From Thermothielavioides terrestris NRRL 8126 (Eukaryota > Ascomycota > Sordariomycetes > Sordariales > Chaetomiaceae): 64,000 bases of DNA. The stretch spans positions 806,001-870,000 of the forward strand of contig NC_016461.1 of assembly GCF_000226115.1 (NCBI RefSeq). Reading direction: 5' to 3'. Shown piece by piece: positions 32,754-42,701 of the stretch (positions are counted from its first letter, which is position 1; every line of letters starts with the position of its first letter). Under the pieces are notes generated by a model. The model saw only the letters and a list, made by a program, of their open reading frames with translations. It searched no databases and was not told where the DNA came from. The translations under genes and the position numbers were made by a program.

Positions 32754-35588
32754 TTATCTGGACTTCGCTCTCCTGCGCGGTTTCGGCTCGGCTTCCGCCA
32801 CTTTCTGGAGATTCGGCAACCAAGGCTTCCTCGATGGTTCATCGAGATCATCGAAACTCGTTCGCTTGATTTCCTTCTGCGTGTTAGGCCGGGGCGTCAT
32901 CGGAGCTCGCCAGACACTCACCCAACGTCCTTTGCTTTCCTTGTGGTCATTGCGCCCGCTGGTAGACACCTTCTCGCCACCGGTTCCGACAGATTGTGCA
33001 TCGGGCTCGTCGTTGGCGTGGCCATCTGACGATCGAACATACAACTTCCGATCAGAGAAGGAGGACAACGACACCTTGTCCGCCTCTGTTGCTTTCTCTT
33101 GTGGATTCCTGTCATTAGCGGAGTTTTCCATCGACGCCATGCTCGTGATCGTGTCGGGATGCTTGTCGCCGAGAACGTCACGACGTAGTGCCTGCACTTC
33201 CAGCTCGATCTTCTCCGCCTCTTCGTGCCTCCCTTGGGCTCGGTATGTTCTGGCTAGCATCGCCATGCTCTTGATCGTGTCACGATGCTTGTCGCCGAGA
33301 ACGTCGCGCCGTAGTGCCAGCACTTCTAGCTTGATCCTCTCCGCCTCTATATACCTCCCCTGGGCATGGTATATTATGGCTATCCACGCCATGCTCGCGA
33401 TCGTGTCGGGATGTTTGTTGCCAAGAACGTCGCGCCGTAGTGCCAGCACTTCCACTATGATCTTCTCCGCCTCTTCGTACCTCTTCTGATCTTGGTATAT
33501 TAAGGCTAGCGACTCCATGCTCTTGATCGTACTGGGATGCTTGTCGCCAAGAAGGTCGCGCCGTTGTGCCAGCACTTCTAGCATCATCCTCTCCGCCTCT
33601 TCGTACCTCTTCTGGGCATGGTATGTTAAGGCTAGCGACTCCATGCTCGCGATGGTGTCGGGATGCTTGTCGCCAAGAACGTCGCGCCGTTGTGCCAGCA
33701 CTTCTAGCATGATCTTCTCCCACTCTTTGGTGTCCTGGGAGGCCTGCTGGGAACCAGTGTCGGTAGTCGCCTGACCGGCCTGAGAGGTACCATCGTGATG
33801 GGGCGGCGCCGAGTCCTCCCGTCCGGAATCTGAGGCCCCGGTTGTGAGACCCTCGCCGCCTGCCTGTAGGGTGCTAGCTTCTTCTCCCGCCTCAGGCTCA
33901 GAAACAGGCGGTGCGTCTTCGGGCTGCTGACTGCCTGCTGACTGCCCAGGCAGCGAGATGGAAGACATTGCTGAGCGGCTGCCATCTGAGCCCCGACGAG
34001 ACGTGCCCTTCTTCTCGGTTGCTCTGGGAATGGCGAACACCGCGAGGTCTTCCTGGTGCAGGGCGACATGCCGTTTGAAGCGGCTCAGGCTGACCAGGAT
34101 GCTCGCACTCTCCTCCGCCGAAGCGCCGGTGCCTGCTCCGGTGCTGCCCTTCATGCGCAACTTTTCTTCCCAGACATCGCAGAAGGGACAGTCGGCAGCC
34201 GGGAGTCTGGCCGGTGCACGTCTGCTGGCATCCAGCAGCAGCCGGAGCTGTGCTCGGCCGGAAATCCCGTGGTGGGTGCCGGCGTGGCTCGTAAGTTCTT
34301 GCTCGCTGCTGCAGAGCTGTTGATTGCTGCACAGATTGCACGCATATTGGGCCCGGTGCTGCCGCAGCTCGTGTTCGAACCATGCGTTGCGGTCGCCAAA
34401 CAGCTCCGAGTCGCACTCCTTTCCGCCGACGGTGCACACGTATGCTTTGAGGTCGCGGAACGCGTGTTTCCTTTGCGCAGGGCATCCCGTCTGTGAGCCC
34501 AAGTCCGTCATGTCTGGGAGCGCCTTGCGGGGATCGAGGCACTTACCGCCATGCCCGCTCCTGTGAGAAGGACTGCAAAGTGAAGCATATCGGACACTCA
34601 AACTGCTCCCCGTCGGCAGATAGGTCGGACAGTTTCGGCAACTCGAGTCGCTGCGTGGGGTCGCTGACAGTGGAAGCCGTCATCAACGAGATGGCGTCAT
34701 CGTCGTCTTCTTCTTCTTTTTCTTCTTCGAATGCCTCCGACATCAGGGCACCCTGGGGTATCCTTTCCGGATGGAAGGTGCTCGCTTTGCTAGACAGGAG
34801 TTCGGTCCGCGCTCGCTCTACCTTCTCCGGTTCCGGGATTACCGCGGCTTCGTCGTCCCCGATTACCGCCGCTTCGTCGTACCCCAGTCGAAGTCGGTGG
34901 TCTCGGCAATATTTGATGAACTGTCTCCGCTTGGAGATGGCAGAGCCAACCCGGGTTGCTAGCAGGCCAGCGCTGCGGAGCCGGAGCTTTGAATACTTCT
35001 CCATGGCATGGTTAATGTCAAAATTGGCCGGGAAAACGGCGTTGGATGACCGTATGGCTCGTCTAAATCTGTCGTCTGTGCCAGTCTTTCTGACGAGGAC
35101 ACCGATGCGGAAGAGCGACTTCACGGACTCGGTGATGATTTCGAGGAGCATGCTGGCTTCATCCGAAGGCGCTTGGCCGTCCTCCTCGCCCGTCATGTCG
35201 CGGTTGGGGACCTCTCCATTCACAATATGCATGACTGTGGAGAGAGCATTGTAAGTAAGCGCTGGAGCGAAGAGAGCAGCACTGACGAGGGAAGCAAGCT
35301 CTCACGATCATCGAGGGCCTCCTGAAGGTCAGCAAGGTGTTGACAGATGAGCTCCTTAACTTCCGGGGCTTCTGCGAGACGGCGATCCAGCGACAGCCGC
35401 GAGACAGGGGCACGCATTGCGCCGAGATTGCCCGCCCACAGCAGGAACCTGTCCAGCACATCTTCAACGGCTCCCCGGTGGAGGAGTGGCGGATTCTCAG
35501 CCAAGTGCGCTATTAGCCTCGTGAGGCTTTGCTTCACTTGCAAGCTCTGAGCCGCAATTGTCTGCGACAGCGCAGGCTCGTCGGACAT
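32754..35588 (-). CDS. C2H2 zinc-finger protein with kinesin-light-chain-type TPR repeats
   Basis: Exons 35588-35306, 35234-34547 and 34470-32754 (introns 71 and 76 nt) give 895 residues with consistent phase. The acceptor at 34471 is chosen because it joins ERAWR to KHAFRDLKAYVC, as in related fungal proteins. N-terminus (1-230): helical, of the kind seen in fungal AcuF-type C2H2 proteins. Residues about 265-275 are an acidic run. About 305-460 is a Cys/His cluster: CPICF, YVCTVGGKEC, HELRQH, YACNLC, CPFC and HVALH. A Ser/Glu/Gly-rich linker follows. Residues about 573-782 hold five 42-residue TPR units of the form EVLAQRRDVLGDKHPDTIAS. The tail is basic (KPRRRAKSR). TPR arrays of this type are common in fungal NLR-like proteins, but no nucleotide-binding domain is present here. 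It is divergent from the DUF7580-type gene. A role in non-self recognition is inference; transcriptional regulation is the alternative. Confidence 0.82.
33097..33726 (-). repeat. Five tandem 126-bp TPR-coding units
   Basis: The units code for 42 residues each and share long identical stretches such as GTCGCGCCGTAGTGCCAGCA and GATGCTTGTCGCCGAGAACG (plus-strand reading). The first four units (in protein order) are closest; the fifth diverges after TITSMASMEN. Confidence 0.85.
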
Positions 35589-35946
35589 GGTTCAGTTGCC
35601 TGCAAGTATCATGTCCAGGAAATATGGGTGTAAGTGCGTGGGAAAGGAAGAACATGGCGCGGCTTGCCAGCCCGCGATGAAGTCTTTCCAAATCCAAACT
35701 CATCAGCAAAAAAGGCGGGAGCGTGGGACGTGAATGATGGAAAGGACGCAGGAAACGGTACCCCGCCCCGTTTCTTGGCTGCATAGGTACCTTACCTATG
35801 CGGAGAGAGGCGGCTGGAAATGCAGCTAGGCTGCGCCCGTCAGCGCTCTGCTCCTGCAGCCGCGACTCTGCAGTCGCGCCTGCTCCTACTCCTGCTCCTG
35901 CTCTCGACAGTTCTCACCCACCGTACTGTTTGAGCATCTTGCCGCC
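35589..35946. promoter_or_regulatory. 358-bp shared promoter region of the C2H2-TPR and DUF7580-type genes
   Basis: It separates the two divergent start codons and contains no coding sequence. A perfect inverted repeat, GCATAGGTA-CCT-TACCTATGC, sits at 35781-35801, roughly midway. The CT/TGC-rich stretch 35840-35940 probably belongs to the leader of the plus-strand gene. Confidence 0.55.
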
Positions 35947-37871
35947 ATGTCTGGCTTCGAAGTGGCCGGAATTGTGCTCGGGGTGTTTCCCTTGATCATT
36001 TCGGGCATCGAGAAGTACAGCGAGCTGAGCAAGCGCCTAGGTCTGTGGCACCAGATCCGGCTCGAACACTTCAAATGTCTCAGGGACCTGCGATTTCACC
36101 GCACGGTCCTGACCAGTCACCTCCGGCAGCTTCTGCTCCCGCTGGTGGTTGACGATGCCCGCGTCAAGCAGCTGCTCGCAGACCCCGGCGGCGCCGGCTG
36201 GAAGGACGCCTCGCTAGACAAGGCCCTGAGAGAACGACTGGGCGAGAGCTACGAACTCTACTTTGAGTACATCAGCGGAGTGCTCGGCGTGCTGGAAGAC
36301 CTGAAAGAGGAACTGGCGCTGGATTCGGAGGTGGTTCAAGACAAACTCAGCTCTCCGGTAAGATGGCCATACATGCCCTCAGTTCGCGAGGCGGACTCTC
36401 ACCTGGCACTTCTTTGGCCCGACAGAAGGCTGCCATGAGCGCGACACGTCTGAAGAATGCAGTCACCAAGGATGGCCGGGAGTTCCAGCTGTACAGGGCC
36501 AAGTTCAGCAACCGGGAAGCTGCCCGCAAGGAACTGTTCGCGCAGCTGCAGAGCTACAACGACCGGCTGGAGAAACTCCTAAGCACGAGCGACAGAGACG
36601 CCCAGCTGAAACAACAGGCGGCCGCCCTCCGGCAGGGCACCAAAGTCGACCCGGCTTTGTGCAACTTCTGGAAGCTGTCGGCCAAGCTCTTCAGGGCGCT
36701 CGCCTCGACATGGGGCTGCGGATGCCGCGAGCAGCACTTGGCCCGGCTGCTTCTCCAGCACCGAACCGCTAAGAAGGCCGAGTTCCACGTCGCGTTTGCC
36801 ACACCGGTGGCCTCTCAATGGCAGATACACTGGACGAGAATCACGGAGCAGCTGGACGACGGCGGCAATGGGACGGCGGCGCCGACTAGCAGCGTGGCCT
36901 CCTCGGTACCGGCACCTGCTCACATGCCAAATCACCGACAGGGCCGTCCGGCCAAGTCGAGCATGCGGTCGAGAAACCAAGCAACTTGCACCGAGCTGCA
37001 GCAAAGGTACCTTCGCGTATTCTTACTTTGAGACGCGCCCGAGCTAACAACAAGGTTCAGCACCCGGTCAACGCTGACGATCACGCTGACACCTCCTCCA
37101 GCCCTGCTCCATCGTATCTCCATCCTCTGTGTCTCGCTTGGTCAGACACAAAACGGCTGCTGCGGCTACCTGGGAGGGGACGGAGAGGACGACTCCCGGT
37201 TCTACGTGCATAGCGTGTCTCGCCGGACGGGCGACGCCCTCCCGTCCGTCACGCTGGACCAGATCATCCGCGGAGAGGCCAGCCAGCGGCCAACGCGGCG
37301 CCAACGCTACACGCTGGCGCTCATCCTGGCATCGTCCTTCCTGCAACTCACCGACACACAGTGGCTACCCGCCGCCTCCTGGCGGAAAGCAGACATTGTG
37401 TTCTACAGCAACGGGGACACCGGGGACGACGTCAGCGGCAACACGCGGCACGCTATCCGGCTGGATAGGCCCCACCTGAGCCGGAGCATCGGCAGCGACC
37501 CGGAGGACGACGACAACACAACGAGCAGCAGCGCGGCAGCGGTCGGCGCGATTGCGCAGTCGCTAAACCAGCTGGGCATCGTGCTCCTCGAGCTCTGCTT
37601 CGGGAAGCCGCTCGAGGAGCAGGCGTGCCGGCGGGAGTGGCCGGCGGGCGGCAGCGAGGCCGAGAGACGGGGCTTCGACCTGCTGGCGGCGCGGCGGTGG
37701 CAGTACGAGGTGGACGAGGAAGCGGGGGCCGACTTCTCGGACGCGGTCGGCTGGTGTCTCGGTAGCCAGTACCGGGCGGACCGGTGGAGGCAAGAGATGC
37801 TCCGCCAGGTGGTCCAGCCGCTGCAGAGATGTCATGATTACCTGATGGGCGGCGGCGGGCGGCCATCGTAG
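35947..37871 (+). CDS. DUF7580-type fungal protein with Het-s/HeLo-like N-terminal helical region
   Basis: Exons 35947-36357, 36426-37006 and 37061-37871 give 600 residues; both introns (68 and 54 nt) keep phase. The N-terminus MSGFEVAGIVLGVFPLIISG, then a predicted helical region to about residue 260, is the stereotyped start of a large fungal family whose N-terminal region is helical and HeLo/prion-inhibition-like. The C-terminal half (ILCVSLGQTQNGCCGYLG, then LDQIIRGEASQRPTRRQRYT, LALILASSFLQLTDTQWLP, LNQLGIVLLELCFGKPLEEQ) matches the domain usually labelled DUF7580, which looks like a decayed protein-kinase C-lobe. No intact kinase catalytic loop is visible. Related proteins are numerous and variable in Sordariomycetes and are often suspected of acting in allorecognition. 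That function is inferred, not shown. Confidence 0.83.
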
Positions 37872-39965
37872 CATCGTAGTCGACCTCGGCTTGCTGTGAC
37901 GCTCGAAAATAAACATACCTATCCATCCGAGCCGCCCACCACATCGTCGGATTCGTCGGATCCCTCGGCGCATTTTACTTTCCAGCTGAGCCTGAGCATA
38001 TACACCTAGGCGCACATCGTGAGTGGATGGATTGCTTTCTAGAACCTGAAAACACAGCCTTCCCGCCTCGGCGTAATCCATCCCCTTTTCTCCTCCCCAC
38101 TCCCCCCTTCCCCCTCCCCCCTTGCCCAGCCTTGCCCTGCCTTCCCCACGCCGGCCAAGCTGAAACACGGAATTAAAGTCCCTGCACAAAAGAATCCCTC
38201 CCGCATCCCTCAACGCCAACGGCCCGCTCGCTGCGTTTCGTTTCGTTTCGTTTCGTCTCCTTGGCGCCAACAGCAAGCCTCAGTGGCCAAAGCCTGCTTC
38301 GAGGTCCCCACACAGCAGCGGCGCGCGGAACCACAGCCGCGGCGACAGGCGCTCGCATTGCTCGTGGGAAAGCGCGACACACCCACAGATAACGTTACCC
38401 GCTGATGTGCAGTAGGTGGACCCCACTGGCACCGCCCCATCCTCAGGCTGCCCCGGCCAGACCGGGAGTGTCGTGTCTGGATACGCAGTCCATAGGCTAC
38501 ACGTGCTACATAGTACCCTACACTACTGTGTGCGGCCCGGCTTGCTGCTGACTAAGGTACACTACTGCAGGCACTACCGCCGTACCTGCGTTGGATCGGA
38601 GGCAGGATTTCTCGTGTAACTATTTCGTAGCTTGCCGGACCCTGTCGGGGCCTGCCAAGATGAGCGGAATGGCTTCATGACCTCGGGGAAGAGCAGATCG
38701 AAACCGAAGTAGCACAGTAAGCCGGACTCACTTACCTGACGAGTGGCCGTCCAACGCTACACAACCGCCTCGGCCAAGGCTGCGCCAGCCGCACCAGCTG
38801 GAGAGAAGCTGAGCTTCCGAGTGCAACCGCAACTCTGAAGCTGCTAAAATTGAGACACGCGAAGGGACCGCGTTCCTTGATTGTTTATCCGTATCTCCAC
38901 TTGGAGCCTCTTGGAAGCCAGCTGGCCAGCAAAACTAGTGTAGTTTTACTGTGAATAACTAATATGTTGCATCTGCAGCACATGCAACGATTACAGACGG
39001 CTGGGGGGAGTGCCATCACTTGCAGCAAGCAGCTGATGCCCCAATGCAATGTACGAGCGGGCGGGTAGAGCGGGATGTTGGCTGCTTCACGGCATCTAGG
39101 TCGTCGCGTCTTCGGCTTGTTAGTCCGTCTCGTCCAGAGTTTGCATACTATTCCGTACGAATATGGAATTGGTTGCAATCCGCTGCGATGTAATCCGGGC
39201 AGAAACCAAGCGGGGATGACATACCCTGCTGTTTGTGTGCATTTCGAGATCGAGGATGAGAGAATGGAAAGTCCACAACTGAGGAACTCGACATAGCAGG
39301 TATATACCTATGTTTATTCCAAGCATACCGAACCCTATGTACAAATTTTCCGTCGCGAGAACACAACCCCGTCACATAAGACAGTCATGGCGCATACACG
39401 ACGTGAGACTCATCCATCCTCCAATCCGCCATCACCCTCACCAACCGTTGAGCCCGCTGAGTCCCCGCCCCTACCAGCAAAACACCAAAGCCTAACCATC
39501 TCCAACCCACTCAGTGAAAGGGAGGGAAAAAAAAAGGCGAAGAAGCGAAGAAAAAGCTCCAACCCCGGAAAAGGAATGTGGTATCAAGAACAAAAGCAGA
39601 AGACCGCCCCCTTCGCCGCTTGCGCTTCCCCCCTTTATGCTTGTAGATGAAAGATGTAAATGCCGCCCCTAGTGAGAAAAAAAAGGCCGTTTGAACGCCT
39701 TGCCGAGAGTTCAGAAGGAAGTCAAGAAGGTGGGAAAAGAAAAAAGCAAAAATAAAGGCGAAGCAAGAGAGAGAAAACCAAGCTGCCAGCATGCCAAACA
39801 CCGTTGTAAATGACCGAGCAGTGCCCCAGGCAGAGACGACAAGAGAACAAACGAGAGTGACCGACATAACCAAAATCGGGCCCACACAAGGGAAAGCACG
39901 GTAAACAACCAAGAGACACACAACTCCACGTGATAGCGGTAAAACCCCAACAACGCTATCCAAAA
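37872..39965. other. Intergenic region between convergent genes
   Basis: About 2.1 kb of 3' flanks. A CGTTT pentamer microsatellite lies at 38234-38256. Around 38510-38580 there are CTACACTACTG and AAGGTACACTACTG motifs of the GTAC-rich type. No gene is supportable; a Phe-rich 152-codon frame at 39511-39969 minus is rejected. Confidence 0.5.
38234..38256 (+). repeat. CGTTT pentanucleotide microsatellite
   Basis: Four and a half uninterrupted CGTTT units in a non-coding stretch. Confidence 0.85.
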
Positions 39966-42701
39966 TCACGAGCCAGCACCGCCGCCCTCACCAGCGCCCG
40001 CCCCGCCGCCAAAGGCGAACCCGGCCGCGGCGCCGGGCACGACGTGCGCGGCGTGCCACGTGAGGAAGTCGCCGAGGTCGTGGCTGAGGTTGAAGCCCAT
40101 GGGCACCATGTACTCGTTGCCCTCGACGTCGCGGCTGACCACGAGGTCCATCATCGGGCTCTGCGGCAGGCTCTGCACGCTGTCCACGCTCGGCCGCCGC
40201 CCCCCTGCCCCCGCGTCGATCGCCAGCCCTGCTCTGTTGCGGGTTGAGAACGTCAGTGCTCCTGGTGGTGGGGTCTGTGACCATGACGAGGACGTCGTCG
40301 TGTATGACCATGACGGTGGCGGCAATTCTGATGCTGGGGCTGGGGCTTGGCTGGCTTGGTTGGGTGATGGCTGCGGCTGGTCGAAGGTCGTGCTGCTGTC
40401 GCTGTGGCGGTGGGTGGAGGTCGCGGGGGGTGGTGGTGGGGGTGATGCGAGCGAGGAGGACAGCGCGGCCGGGGGGAAGAAGCGGCCGGCGATCGAGTCG
40501 GTGAACGGCACCATGCCGCTGCCGCCGTTGATGTCCGCGTGGCTCGCCGCCGGCGGGTCGATCCGGCGCATGATGCCGGGGCTGCCCGGGCCGGTGGTGG
40601 ACATGGACATGGGAGAGGGCGAGGACGTACACGGGGTCGGGCCTGCGGGCGTGCGCGGCATGACGGGCGTCCACGGCTGGGGGGGCGTGCGCGGCTCGCT
40701 CGGGCCGACCAGCGCGCCGGGCCCCTGGAAGCCGAAGCTGGCGAACCACGAGGCCAGCTCCTCGAGCTCGTCGAGCTCGGCCTCGGACGGCCGCGAGTAG
40801 TCGGTCGGCTCGCTGAAGAAGTCGCCCGCGCCGCCCAGGATGGCCATCTGGAACGCGGTCCAGTCCAGCGTGTCGTCCACGGCCGCGGCCAGCTTGCCGA
40901 TCGGCAGATCGGCCTTGGCGAGCCGGATCTGGCCGTGGCGGAAGGCCGGCATGGTCAGCGTCCAGGGGTTGCTGTCCAGGAAGATGTAGTCATCCTTGTT
41001 CACCCTGCACGCCGATCCGGGCGGCTGCGGCACTGACGTCGGCGATAATGTCGCCTCCTCCGGGCCCGTCGCGATGATCTCGGGAATCGTGGGGAGCGGC
41101 GGCAGCTGCCGGCTGGGGAGCCGGCGATGGAGGGGCGCCTTCATTGTCGTCGGCGCCGGCGGTGGCATGGGCGATCCGGCGAGCTTGGCCGTGGCCGGCG
41201 GTTCATCCTCCGCCATCGTCATGATCGGCAGGGATCCGTCCTCGTCGTCGCCGTCGAAGGACCTGGTGGTGGGCGAGTCCGGCTGCTGCAACGGCAGCGA
41301 CGGCTCGTGGTCTACCTCCTCTGCTGTGCATTCGAGGACTGACAGCTGCCCATTACTTTCCTGCTTATTCGCCCCGTTCGTCGGCGGCGCCTGCGGAGGC
41401 TGCTGCGGCATGGGCGTCTTGCAGTCTTCCCGATTGATCTCTCGGCCCTGGTTCACGACCGACGCTCGCGGAGTCACTGCGTCCTCCTCCGCCGCGCCGT
41501 CGCGCGAGCCGTCGAGGCTCAGAGGCTCAATGGGCGCGGCAGCGGCCGCGCTCTTGTTATCGACGTGCGTCACGCCCAACTCCGGAGACCTCGTCCAGTG
41601 GGCCGCCCTGCTACCCCTGATCTCCCGCAGCGTGCTCTCGGGGAGCATCTCGTCCGCTTCGATTCGGTGGAAGATGCGAATGTTGAACAGGTCCTTGGCG
41701 CTCTCGGTCAATTGCCACATGGACGACTGCCTCGCCGCGACACGTGGCCGCCGACGGGACTTCTTTGACTTGGCCCGCTTCGGTCGCGAGCTGGAGGGGA
41801 GCCGGGCCTGGGCCGGCAACAAAGGAGCTTTCATGGACGCCTTTGTCGGCGACTTGACCGACTTGACGGAGCCCTGGCTGCGCCGCTGCGATTTCCGGCG
41901 CATGGGAGGAGACATGGGCGACGGAGCCTTGGGTTTCGGGAACTTGGCCAGCTCGTGGTCGGGCAGTTTCGCGTCGATCAGCGACTGACGCAGCTTGAAC
42001 GCCTCCTCCGTCTCGTGGATCAGCTGCTGGATATCGCGGGAGAAGCCCGCATCGTCGCCAGGCGCGTTCGTCTCCGGCGGCGGCGTAGTCGTTATCGCCT
42101 CCGGAGACGAGGACGGCGCCTGCGTGCTCGCCGGCGTTTGTGGGAACATGTCACCTTGCTGCGGAGGGGATGAGGGAGGCGTCAGCTGAGGGTGCTGGAG
42201 TGAGTGCGTGGGGTGATGTTGATGTTGATGCTGATAATGATGTTGATGTTTCTGGTGAGGATCATCGAGCTGTTGAGGGAGGAGAAGTGGACTTCGTTGC
42301 GGACTCCTTTGGGGACTTCTTTGCGGGCTGGCCAGCGGACTCGCCAAAGGGCTTCTCCCCGGACGGCGGGGAGGCGAGGCGCGAGGACTCGCATTGGCGA
42401 CGGAAGCGGAGCCATTGTCAATGCTGCACAAAGAAGTGGTCGACGACTGCGGCGTATCCGGCAATGGCGGGATGCCGACGATGCGGTGCAGCTCTTCGCT
42501 CCGGTTGATCTCGATGCTGGGCTTCGACCGCTTGATCAGCCCCATTGGCGGTCTCCATGTCTTGATCTTGCTGAGCGTGTCCATCTCATCGTCGTCGTCA
42601 TGGTAGAAGTAGGACCCCTCGTAGTCCTCGGGCCCATCGTGCTGCTTCTTCTGGGGGCTGGGAATGAGCTTCCGGATGCTGAAGGTCGGCCGGGACAACA
42701 T
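39966..42701 (-). CDS. Large, mostly disordered orphan protein
   Basis: A single open frame of 911 residues from the ATG at 42701 (MLSRPTFSIRKL). An in-frame ATG at 42776 would add 25 residues. Codon usage is strongly coding-like throughout. Notable stretches: SPLASPLASPQRSPQRSPQR; a His/Gln run HQKHQHHYQHQHQHH; a basic block RPKRAKSKKSRRRPRVAARQ that would serve as a nuclear signal; a probably folded helical segment SSMWQLTESAKDLFNIRIFH with RIEADEMLPESTLREIRG; and DDYIFLDSNPWTLTMPAFRH followed by LDWTAFQMAILGGAGDFF. A weak intron could exist near 40245-40330 (a good acceptor but no good donor), so I kept the frame intact. I do not recognise the family. Conserved islands in disorder suggest a regulatory or scaffold protein. 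Confidence 0.78.
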   Translation of the reverse strand: MLSRPTFSIRKLIPSPQKKQHDGPEDYEGSYFYHDDDDEMDTLSKIKTWRPPMGLIKRSKPSIEINRSEELHRIVGIPPLPDTPQSSTTSLCSIDNGSASVANASPRASPPRRPGRSPLASPLASPQRSPQRSPQRSPLLLPQQLDDPHQKHQHHYQHQHQHHPTHSLQHPQLTPPSSPPQQGDMFPQTPASTQAPSSSPEAITTTPPPETNAPGDDAGFSRDIQQLIHETEEAFKLRQSLIDAKLPDHELAKFPKPKAPSPMSPPMRRKSQRRSQGSVKSVKSPTKASMKAPLLPAQARLPSSSRPKRAKSKKSRRRPRVAARQSSMWQLTESAKDLFNIRIFHRIEADEMLPESTLREIRGSRAAHWTRSPELGVTHVDNKSAAAAAPIEPLSLDGSRDGAAEEDAVTPRASVVNQGREINREDCKTPMPQQPPQAPPTNGANKQESNGQLSVLECTAEEVDHEPSLPLQQPDSPTTRSFDGDDEDGSLPIMTMAEDEPPATAKLAGSPMPPPAPTTMKAPLHRRLPSRQLPPLPTIPEIIATGPEEATLSPTSVPQPPGSACRVNKDDYIFLDSNPWTLTMPAFRHGQIRLAKADLPIGKLAAAVDDTLDWTAFQMAILGGAGDFFSEPTDYSRPSEAELDELEELASWFASFGFQGPGALVGPSEPRTPPQPWTPVMPRTPAGPTPCTSSPSPMSMSTTGPGSPGIMRRIDPPAASHADINGGSGMVPFTDSIAGRFFPPAALSSSLASPPPPPPATSTHRHSDSSTTFDQPQPSPNQASQAPAPASELPPPSWSYTTTSSSWSQTPPPGALTFSTRNRAGLAIDAGAGGRRPSVDSVQSLPQSPMMDLVVSRDVEGNEYMVPMGFNLSHDLGDFLTWHAAHVVPGAAAGFAFGGGAGAGEGGGAGS

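Noticed and set aside
39511..39969. 152-codon minus-strand frame encoding a Phe-rich hydrophobic protein
   Set aside because: It lies in the 3' flank of the large orphan gene, and its hydrophobicity comes from poly-A/G tracts read as Phe and Leu; no domain.
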